A DNA stretch of 64,000 bases, taken from assembly GCF_029223525.1 (NCBI RefSeq), contig NZ_JARHTQ010000002.1, positions 248,001 to 312,000 on the forward strand, given 5' to 3'. Numbering within the stretch: the stretch's first letter is position 1; every line of letters starts with the position of its first letter. The notes below the pieces were generated by a model that was not told where the DNA came from, did not search any database, and was given only the letters and a program-made list of their open reading frames with translations. Positions 24,592-31,519 of this stretch are shown here, piece after piece. The position numbers and the translations under genes were made by a program. The DNA comes from Streptantibioticus ferralitis (GTDB lineage: Bacteria > Actinomycetota > Actinomycetes > Streptomycetales > Streptomycetaceae).

Positions 24592-25096
24592 GCACACCCC
24601 TATCGTTTGCCTGCGAAGGATGGCCTGTCCGGGGTCGGGCAGGCCATGATGCCCGGCCACGGCTGCGGTTCCATCCCAAAGGGCTGTCCTGCGGTCTCGG
24701 GAGGCGCACTGTGATCGGGCCCTTCGTTCCTGCCGTTTCTGTGGTGTCGACCTTGCGTCCGAGTGCCGACAGGACTCGGCGTACCCCGGACCGCCCCGCC
24801 GTAGGGACGGGGAATGTCAGCAGGGATGATTGCGCACGAATGCGACCGTTGCCAATCGTAATGAACGAGGGTGTCGTAATCTGTGTGGCCCCAATTGCCC
24901 CGCAATGTAGGTAAGTTGAGGTCGCACAATTGTGTCGGCCCGGTCTGTGCAAGTAGCGCGGTAAAACCCTCGGATGGCGCATATCAGGTCGCACGGCAGC
25001 CCCGGGACGGTATCGGCGGTGACGGCGCCTGCAGATCACCTTCTTCAACTTCCGTACCTTGTCAGAGGCGGTAAGCCCAACCCTTGCTTGTGAAGG
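24592..25096. other. Intergenic, AT-richer region; no gene recognised
   Basis: About 500 bases between the divergent NlpC/P60 and Nudix genes. The stretch 24830-24950 is notably AT-rich for this genome and may be a promoter region or Lsr2 target. The two gene-proximal ends share a related 20-base motif (24604-24623 and 25084-25103, 15 of 20 identical). Confidence 0.4.
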
Positions 25097-25490
25097 GTGG
25101 GCGTCCGCAGCCCCCTTGCAGGCATTGTCCTCGATGGCCGTGTCCTGCTGCTCCGCCGGGCGGTCGCGGAGGGTGCCCTGCTGTGGGCGTTCCCCGCGGG
25201 CAAGGTCGAGGCCGGGGAGTCTCCCGAACCGGCTGCTGTCCGTGAGGCGTTGGAGGAGACCGGGCTGGTCGTGGAGGCGCTGCGGGTGCTGGGCGGCCTG
25301 GTACATCCGGCGACGGGGCGTCGGATGGTGTACGTGGCCTGCCGGGTGGTCTCAGACACGGCCTGTGTGGGGTCGCCGCGGGAGGTGGCGGAGGTGGCCT
25401 GGGCCGACCGCGTACAGCTCGCAGAGCGCTGGGGTGTTCGGGCCTGTGCGGGGGTATCTCGACGAGGCATTGGGTGGGGGTGTGGGCTGA
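25097..25490 (+). pseudogene. Nudix hydrolase with a +1 frameshift in a G tract
   Basis: From GTG 25097 the protein has a complete Nudix box GKVEAGESPEPAAVREALEE followed by TGLV, the magnesium-binding helix of nucleoside-diphosphate hydrolases. After residue 112 the reading frame gives unnatural sequence, while the next frame gives VFGPVRGYLDEALGGGVG and stops at 25488-25490, a normal Nudix tail. Removing one G from the run 25431-25434 restores a protein of about 130 residues. A strong terminator hairpin starts 10 bases after 25490, supporting that stop as the original end. Substrate unknown. Could be a sequencing error. Confidence 0.72.
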
Positions 25491-25499
25491 CGGTCCGAT

Positions 25500-25523
25500 G
25501 TCCGGGCGCCAAAGCGCCCGGAC
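25500..25523. terminator. Bidirectional terminator hairpin
   Basis: Perfect 10-bp stem (25500-25509 with 25514-25523) and a CAAA loop, lying between the Nudix stop at 25490 and the convergent profilin stop at 25546. Confidence 0.85.
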
Positions 25524-25545
25524 GTTGTGTGCGGGCTCCGTGGTG

Positions 25546-25938
25546 TCAGTAGTTTGATTGCTTCAGGTAGTCAGCCGTGCTTTCGATGGCCGTTCGTGCC
25601 TGGGCAGCTTCGGAGGACTGGCCCTCGAAGAGGGCGACGATGATGGTCTGGTTGGTTGAGGTGGCGAAAACGCCCTTGGTGCCGGCCTTGCCGAAGATGA
25701 GGTTTTCGTCGACGCGCGGGACGATGTATTTGGTTCCGGCGACGGTGACGCCGGTGGCAGGGACGCCGTTCAGGTCGGTGAATGCTTTGGAGAGGGCGGT
25801 GCATTCGTCGGTGGTGATGGCGAAGTTGTCCGGGAGCTTCCCCCAGAGGCTGCCGTCTGTTTTGCCGATGATGGCTCCCTGCTTGATCGCGTCAGCGTTG
25901 TCCATCATGTTCTTCACGTAGTCCGCCCAGCCTGACAT
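25546..25938 (-). CDS. Profilin-family protein (eukaryote-type fold in a bacterium)
   Basis: 130 residues, the length of eukaryotic profilins, and aligned to them end to end by eye. The N-terminus MSGWADYVKNMM matches the MSWQxYVD start; GAIIGKTDGSLWGK matches AAIIGxDGSVWAQ; VTVAGTKYIVPRVDENLIFGKAG matches the GTKYMxxxGxxxxxIxGKKG block; NQTIIVALFEG matches xQAIIVGxY; ADYLKQSNY is the C-terminal helix. All five aromatic poly-proline-groove positions are kept (Trp4, Tyr7, Trp32, Tyr124, Tyr130), as is the Gly-Lys (84) of the actin face. ATG 25938 has AGGGAGGG upstream. No signal peptide. Codon use is adapted (about one codon in six ends in A/T), so any transfer is not recent. No actin gene is near; partner unknown. 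Confidence 0.85.
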   Translation of the reverse strand: MSGWADYVKNMMDNADAIKQGAIIGKTDGSLWGKLPDNFAITTDECTALSKAFTDLNGVPATGVTVAGTKYIVPRVDENLIFGKAGTKGVFATSTNQTIIVALFEGQSSEAAQARTAIESTADYLKQSNY

Positions 25939-26141
25939 GGCCGTTCCCTCCCTTGGTCCCGTCCGACGCGGGACTGCGGCGTGATCATGGCACAAGGCGA
26001 GTGCCGCCCCGGCGTGCTACGTCGCGATCTGGCCAAGGTCTACGGGGGGCTATCGGTGTAGAGCACCGGCCCGCGGTCCGGGCCGGTCCGGGCGTACCTC
26101 GGTGGGGTGCCGCGGGAGTTGTGGCGGTGAATTGGAGTCGC

Positions 26142-26384
26142 TCAGCCGCGAGGGATCGGTTGGCCGCCTACGAGGATGATCTGGGCTGAGCCTGTTTGCC
26201 AGCCCAGTGCTTCCTCGATGTGTTCGATTGCCCTTGGGAGGCGCGCGAGTTCGCGGCCACTCTCAAGGCCTTGGACGGTGGCAGGGGACACGCAGGCGAG
26301 CAGGGCGAGTTCGTGCCGGGTGAGGCCCTTCTCTTCGCGGGCGGCGAGAATCGCGTCGGCTAGGAGGTTCCAGTCCCTGTCCAT
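26142..26384 (-). CDS. Small XRE-family HTH protein
   Basis: 80 residues from ATG 26384 (GTG 26390 is an alternative). A single HTH_3 domain: LADAILAAREEKGLTRHELA, then LLACVSPATVQGLESGRELA, and a short tail ALGWQTGSAQIILVGG. This truncated type is common in Streptomyces accessory regions. It lies 203 bases upstream of the profilin gene on the same strand and could regulate or be co-transcribed with it; no effector domain is present. Confidence 0.75.
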   Translation of the reverse strand: MDRDWNLLADAILAAREEKGLTRHELALLACVSPATVQGLESGRELARLPRAIEHIEEALGWQTGSAQIILVGGQPIPRG

Positions 26385-26447
26385 GGGCACATGATGCCGG
26401 AGCTGACCCGGTTGGATGGCGGGGTCTGCGGAGCGTGAGCGTGTGGT

Positions 26448-26474
26448 GCACCGGCCCGGGTGTCGGGCCGGTGC
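26448..26474. terminator. Hairpin, probable terminator
   Basis: Perfect 11-bp stem GCACCGGCCCG (26448-26458) with CGGGCCGGTGC (26464-26474), loop of 5. It lies between the start of the XRE gene and the phosphoesterase 3' end and could terminate the latter, 200 bases downstream of its stop. Confidence 0.6.
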
Positions 26475-26676
26475 GTGCCGGAGTCAGGGCTGGCGTCCTG
26501 CCCGTCGTTTGGCTGCTACCCCGGCGGCGACGCTGCTGCCCGCAGCGCCGGATGACGCCACTGGCACCCACATCGAGCACCGCACCCTGGACGAGGTCCA
26601 CGCCTGCCTCCGCTGCGGCAACCGCGCACGGCTGGCGTGGGTCGGCCGGTGGACCGGCCGAACCCGCTGGCGGGTG

Positions 26677-28419
26677 TCAGCCTTGCGGCTTGGCCAGGAG
26701 CAGTTCGGTGTTGTGGTCCGCCGGTGTGCCGATCTTCTTGGCCGGGGTGGCGTACGGGTCGTTGTAGGACAACTCGCGGTAGAGCGCGGCCAGTCCGGCG
26801 TCCGAGGTGTCGCCGAAGTCGGTCGCGTAGCGGGCGGCCGACTCCACGAGGGTGGTGAACAGCGACAGTGTGCCGTCGCCGTTGTCGGCGATCTCGATGA
26901 TCCGCGCGTGCTGCGGGTAGTCGATGTGCGAGGCGGTGTTGATCTCCCAGAAGGCGCGCTCGGGCACCGCGTGGCCGTGGGCGATGATCTGGTTCTGGTG
27001 GGTGTGGCCGTTCACCCAGGCGACGACGTTGGGGTAGCGCTGCAGCAGTGCCACAAGGGCGTTGCCGTCGTGGCGCCCTTCGAACGGGTTGTACGGGTCG
27101 GGCAGCAGATTACCCATGGACCCGCTGGTGTGGTGGCTGAAGATGACGATCAGCTCGTTGGACTGACCGCCGCGCACCGGGTGGCCGTCGGTGTCGTACC
27201 AGTGGTTGCTGTGCGACTGGAGCACCGACTCCAGCCAGTTCAACTGCGCGGTGCCGAGGGAGCCGTCGGCGAATCCGGCCCGGTTGGTGGTGTCCAGGCT
27301 GATGCCCAGGACACCGTCCGAGACCGGGAACGTGTAGTACAGCCGCCCGCTGTCGGCGGCGGACGAGGTGAAACCGTGGCCCACGGGACCCGGACCGGTG
27401 TAGGCGGGGTTGAGATGGGCCCGGGCGAACTCCTTGGGCGTGAACGGCAGACGCCGCGGATCGGACGTCACCTGGCGCACCGGACCGCCTTCGCCCAGCA
27501 GCCGGGCGAGCAGCGCGACCGCCTTCGCCGGATCGTTGCGCAGGGCGTCGGCCAGCGCGGCGGCGTCGGCGTCGTCACACCCTTCGAGTTTGCGGTCGCC
27601 GGTGTAGAGGGAGTTCAGCAGCCCCAGGTCCGGCAGCGAGCCCTCGATGCTGTCGTCGTGGTTGCCGACCGTGGTGTACCAGGGAGTGCGCAGACCGGGG
27701 GCGGTGAAGGTGCCGCCCGCCGCGGACAGGAAGCCGGGTATCTGGGGGAAGCCGTGCGCCTTGTAGGTGTCCTGGAAGGACGACTCCGGGTTCCAGTACG
27801 CCGAACCACCGGAGTTCTGCACGCCCTCGTAGCGCTTCGGATCGCCGCTGTTCGGGGTGATCGCACCGCCGCTCATCACGGACAGATACCAGTCGAGTTC
27901 GATCTGCTCGTGGTTGTCGGTGTTGTCACCTGTCGCCATGACCAGGGAGAACGGTGTGCCGGTGAAAGGGCCGCCGGACAGCGAGTTGATCCGCTCCACC
28001 AGGGCGGAGGCACCGCGTACCGTCAGCGCCTCGTGCGGGCGGTGCGCGCTGTCCAGGTACTGGGCGAGGTACTCGAACCGTACCGGGGACTCGGTGTCCA
28101 CCAGGTGCAGGTCGGTGAACTGTACGAACGAGGCCAGTGCGGTGCGCCGGTCATCGCGCGCAGCCCCCGCCGCGGCGAGATCGGTGCGCACCACGAGCGG
28201 CCAACCGGGTCCGGACTGAAGCCGCTTGTATGCTCCGCCGCCGGTCGGTGTGGCGACCTGTTCGAGCGTGGTGCCCGCGGTGCGGACGGCTCGGGTGGCG
28301 GTGGTGGCGAGGGCGCGATCGCGCGTCGCGGCGGACGCGAACGGGCCGTAGCTCAGGGCCAGGGCCGCTGCCGCGGCCGAAGCGCCGGTGATGAACTGGC
28401 GTCTGCTGTATGCGGGCAT
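26677..28419 (-). CDS. Tat-exported metallophosphoesterase (TIGR03767-type)
   Basis: 580 residues. The Tat signal YSRRQFITGASAAAAALAL is at residues 4-22. The calcineurin-type metal motifs appear in order: FTDLHLVD, ATGDNTDNHEQ, TTVGNHDDSIEG, IFSHHTSGSMG and NGHTHQNQII. Length and motif spacing match the actinobacterial TIGR03767 phosphoesterase group. Expected to hydrolyse phosphate esters outside the cell. ATG 28419 follows AGGAGA. Preceded by a 182-base gap from the ABC exporter; single transcription unit. Confidence 0.87.
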   Translation of the reverse strand: MPAYSRRQFITGASAAAAALALSYGPFASAATRDRALATTATRAVRTAGTTLEQVATPTGGGAYKRLQSGPGWPLVVRTDLAAAGAARDDRRTALASFVQFTDLHLVDTESPVRFEYLAQYLDSAHRPHEALTVRGASALVERINSLSGGPFTGTPFSLVMATGDNTDNHEQIELDWYLSVMSGGAITPNSGDPKRYEGVQNSGGSAYWNPESSFQDTYKAHGFPQIPGFLSAAGGTFTAPGLRTPWYTTVGNHDDSIEGSLPDLGLLNSLYTGDRKLEGCDDADAAALADALRNDPAKAVALLARLLGEGGPVRQVTSDPRRLPFTPKEFARAHLNPAYTGPGPVGHGFTSSAADSGRLYYTFPVSDGVLGISLDTTNRAGFADGSLGTAQLNWLESVLQSHSNHWYDTDGHPVRGGQSNELIVIFSHHTSGSMGNLLPDPYNPFEGRHDGNALVALLQRYPNVVAWVNGHTHQNQIIAHGHAVPERAFWEINTASHIDYPQHARIIEIADNGDGTLSLFTTLVESAARYATDFGDTSDAGLAALYRELSYNDPYATPAKKIGTPADHNTELLLAKPQG

Positions 28420-28601
28420 GCCGCGTTCTCCTGACGGTCGATCGGGACAACTCCATGCGCGCGGGTCGCCCGAGCACCCCCTTGGCCCCGGCGCCGGGCT
28501 ACCAGCAAGTAACGCGCCGTCGGACAGCATGCCTGAACGATGTTGGTTGTCCTGTGAACAACCGGCGAAGTATTGGTGAGGAATCGTCGTCCGATCGGCC
28601 C

Positions 28602-30518
28602 TCAGGAGACCTCGTTCGCCGGGGCGGACGTCCTGCGCGAGGTGGGGACACCGCGGTCGTTCTGCAGCGACCACAGATCCCGGAACAGGCCCGGCACGGC
28701 GACGAGTTCGGCGAACGTGCCCTGCTGGATGACGCGGCCGTGGTCGAGGACCACGATCCGGTCGGCGATGGTCACGTTGGTCAGCCGGTGGGTTACCAGC
28801 ACGACCGCCCGGTCCGCGGCGATGTCGCGCAGACCGGAGAAGACCCGGTGTTCGGCTCGCGCGTCGAGCGCGGCCGTCGGTTCGTCCATGACCAGCAGCC
28901 CGGCGGGCCGGTGGAACGCGCGGGCGAGCGCGATGCGTTGCCACTGGCCGCCGGAGAGCTCTTCGCCGCCGAGCCACTCCCGCGCCAGCAGGGTGCGCAG
29001 GCCGTAGCGGAGACCGCTGACCACCTCGTGGGCGCCGCTGGCCTCGCACGCTTCCCACACCGCGGCGTCACCGTGCGCCGCGGGCTGCCCGAGGGTGATG
29101 TTCTGGCGTGCCGACAGCGGCCAGCGCGCGTACTCCTGCGGCACCACGGCGACACGTTCCCACGCGGCGATCGGATCCACTTCCCGGGTGTCCACCCCGT
29201 CCCAGCGGACCACACCGGACGTGGGCAGGTAGAGCCCGGTGAGCAGCTTGGACAAGGTGGTCTTCCCGGAGCCGTTCTCGCCCACCAGCGCCAGCACCTC
29301 GCCCCGGCGAACCGTCAGCGTGACACCGTCCACCGCGTTGCGGTCCGCACCCTCGTACCGGTACACGAGGTTGTCCGCCCGGACCTCCCGCGGCTCCGTG
29401 GGCAGCGCCTCACCGCGCCGCAGGCGGTAGCCGCCGGCCTCGTCCAGGAACTGCGACCAGTCCTCCACGTACATCCCGGTACGGAACATCCGAGCGCCGC
29501 CGCCGACCAGGCTCTGCACCGACGAGGTGACGGTGCGCAGGGCGAAGATCGCCGTACCGGCCGATGCCACCGACATCCGCCCGGTGGCGAGCAGCAGCAT
29601 CAGTGCCGCCCACACCAGGCTCGACGCCAGACCACCCGCCGCCGCGCCGAGCAGGGCGGTACGGGCGCCCTTGCCGACGGCCCGCCGTTCCGAGGCGTTC
29701 ACCCGGTCGGTGATCCGCCGGTACTTGCCGAGCAGGAAGCCCGCCATGGTGCCGGAACGGATCTGGTCTGCGGCGTGGGTGTCCGCCATGTGCCAGCGCA
29801 GGACCGACAGCATCCGGCGGTGGCCCACCATCTCCATGGCCGCCAGATAACTGATCCGTGCGCTGCGCACCTGCGCCAGCCCCTGCGGAAGTCCCGCCAG
29901 GAACAGCAGCGGCAGCAGGACGGGGTGCAACGCGGTGAGCACGCCCGCTCCGGCGATCAGTGAGGCGGTCGCGGAGAGCAGGTCCTGGCCTTCCTGGATG
30001 AGGTCCTGCGACACCTGCGCGCCGCGCTCCGCCGCCTCCCTGCGGTCGTTGAAGCCGGGGCTGTCGTATGCGGCGAGTTCCACATTGACCGCCGCGTCCA
30101 GCAGCATCAGTTCGGCTTCCTGGGACATCAGCGGGGCCAGCCGGGAGGACAGCCAGGTGACCGCGATGCCGAGCACCGCCCGCAGTCCGGCCGCCGCCGC
30201 CAGCACCGCCAGCGAGGGCCAGGCCGCCCACAGCCGTTCGGCGATCCGGCCGGAGGAGATGAGCGCCGTGATCGTCCCGGTGGTGGCGAGCAGCCCGAAC
30301 GCCTGCGACACACCCGAGACGACCTGGCAGACCAGCAGCCCGAGGACCGAGGCCCGGTCCGCGCGCCAGGCCAACGCCAGTGAACGGCGGACCAGTTGCG
30401 GAAGCTTGCGTGCCATCTGCCGTGTGGTGATGGACTTTCCGGCCTTCCAGCGCTGGTCGTCGTCGCGCTGGAAGTCCAGTTCCTCGTCAGATTGCGCTGG
30501 AACAGTGGTTTCGACCAT
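28602..30518 (-). CDS. ABC exporter, fused membrane and ATPase domains
   Basis: 638 residues. Six transmembrane helices fill about residues 40-340, then the ATPase: Walker A LVGENGSGKTTLSKLL, Q loop VVPQEYARWPL, signature LSGGQWQRIALARAF, Walker B LLVMDEPTAALDARAEH, H loop VLVTHRL. The layout is that of a type IV exporter half that works as a homodimer. Substrate not predictable (lipid, peptide or drug). ATG 30518 is used; ATG 30530 four codons upstream is an alternative. No accessory gene adjoins it. Confidence 0.87.
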   Translation of the reverse strand: MVETTVPAQSDEELDFQRDDDQRWKAGKSITTRQMARKLPQLVRRSLALAWRADRASVLGLLVCQVVSGVSQAFGLLATTGTITALISSGRIAERLWAAWPSLAVLAAAAGLRAVLGIAVTWLSSRLAPLMSQEAELMLLDAAVNVELAAYDSPGFNDRREAAERGAQVSQDLIQEGQDLLSATASLIAGAGVLTALHPVLLPLLFLAGLPQGLAQVRSARISYLAAMEMVGHRRMLSVLRWHMADTHAADQIRSGTMAGFLLGKYRRITDRVNASERRAVGKGARTALLGAAAGGLASSLVWAALMLLLATGRMSVASAGTAIFALRTVTSSVQSLVGGGARMFRTGMYVEDWSQFLDEAGGYRLRRGEALPTEPREVRADNLVYRYEGADRNAVDGVTLTVRRGEVLALVGENGSGKTTLSKLLTGLYLPTSGVVRWDGVDTREVDPIAAWERVAVVPQEYARWPLSARQNITLGQPAAHGDAAVWEACEASGAHEVVSGLRYGLRTLLAREWLGGEELSGGQWQRIALARAFHRPAGLLVMDEPTAALDARAEHRVFSGLRDIAADRAVVLVTHRLTNVTIADRIVVLDHGRVIQQGTFAELVAVPGLFRDLWSLQNDRGVPTSRRTSAPANEVS

Positions 30519-30713
30519 GGCGCCCCCCATTCAGGTCGGGGTGCTTCACCCGACGGGATGGCCGGACGCTATTGGGGACGGCCGATGCCGTGTCGGTCGT
30601 TCGCCGGAAGAACGCCCGATCGAGTGGGGGCGCGTGGTGGCCCTTTCAACGGTGGGGGGACCGCTGGCGCGAGCCACCGGTGGCAGCGGCGAAGCGGCCC
30701 GCGCCGTGCGGCG

Positions 30714-30750
30714 CGGCCGCGGCGGTGGGAACTGTCCGCCGCCGCGGCCG
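30714..30750. terminator. GC-rich hairpin, probable terminator
   Basis: Perfect 12-bp stem (CGGCCGCGGCGG at 30714-30725, CCGCCGCGGCCG at 30739-30750) with a 13-base loop, 75 bases past the stop of the proline-rich protein gene. Confidence 0.6.
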
Positions 30751-30781
30751 TCGCTTCCCGTCGCGGATCCGCGTCCGCGCC

Positions 30782-30817
30782 GGACGGGGCGTGGAGGTCG
30801 GACGGGGCGTGGAGGTC
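30782..30817. repeat. 18-bp perfect tandem duplication
   Basis: Two adjacent identical copies of GGACGGGGCGTGGAGGTC (30782-30799 and 30800-30817) just before the stop end of the proline-rich protein gene. Probably slippage; no function proposed. Confidence 0.7.
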
Positions 30818-30826
30818 GTCCGGGGT

Positions 30827-31258
30827 TTAGAAGAAACCGCCGTCATCGTCCGAGACGTCCTCGTAGACGTCCGTGTTCTCGTAGTAGTTGTTCTCGATGA
30901 CGGTGCGCGGCTCGTCGTCCTCCAGCATCTCGCCGATGAGCGCGCCGCCCACCAGGCCCGCCACGCCCGCGCCCACCACGGCGGCGGTGCTGTGGCCGGG
31001 GCGCTGCTGCGGATAGCCGGGCTGGGCGTACCCGGGCTGGGCGTACCCGGGCTGCGGGTATCCGGCCTGCGGGTAGCCCGCCTGCTGCGGGTACCCGGCC
31101 TGGGGCGCGCCCTGCGGCATGTAGTACGGCGGGGGTGTGGTCTGCACACGCTGGGCGCAGGGACCGCAGGCCTGGATGGGGCGGGCCACGCCCCACTGCG
31201 GCGACCACATCACGCTCACACTGCCCGGCGCGTGCGCGGAGTCGAAGAAGCAAGTCAC
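30827..31258 (-). CDS. Pro/Gly/Tyr-rich repeat protein with a glycine-zipper segment
   Basis: 143 residues from GTG 31258. N-terminal 45 residues hold a Cys pair (QACGPCAQR); the middle is a degenerate tandem repeat of the type GYPQ(A/P) or GYAQP (about ten units, preceded by TTPPPYYMPQG); then a Gly-rich hydrophobic helix (AAVVGAGVAGLVGGALIGEML) and a very acidic tail (LEDDEPRTVIENNYYENTDV). It lacks a signal peptide, so it might be a membrane-tethered low-complexity scaffold. The long opposite-strand frame over phosphoketolase in the same phase is a shadow. Function unknown; its PPP and PQ repeats are the best poly-proline-like candidates in the window. Confidence 0.65.
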   Translation of the reverse strand: MTCFFDSAHAPGSVSVMWSPQWGVARPIQACGPCAQRVQTTPPPYYMPQGAPQAGYPQQAGYPQAGYPQPGYAQPGYAQPGYPQQRPGHSTAAVVGAGVAGLVGGALIGEMLEDDEPRTVIENNYYENTDVYEDVSDDDGGFF

Positions 31259-31519
31259 GTGTGCCCCCTTGAGGTTACCGGCGGACTTCGCCGGATAGAC
31301 GATCGGTAGCGCACCCTGCCCGATCCCTTCCGTACAGGGTGCCGCCAGCGTACCCGCGGCCGGTGCGGGGTCTCGGCGTGGGCCGTTCGGCTCTCCTTGG
31401 CCTCCCGGACGGCCCGTGCCCGGTGTTACGGGTAAACCCCAGCTGAAGGGTGGCCGCCGCCCGTGACACCCGGCCGCCGCGACCGCATCCGGTGTACCGA
31501 CGACGATTCGGAGGACGTC

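Noticed and set aside
25987-26061. 24-codon frame (MAQGECRPGVLRRDLAKVYG..) upstream of profilin on the plus strand
   Set aside because: No clear ribosome binding site, antisense to the XRE-profilin gap, and too short to judge.
26416-28434. Open frame of 672 codons on the plus strand
   Set aside because: Antisense shadow of the metallophosphoesterase; composition VRRGGE-like without any family pattern.
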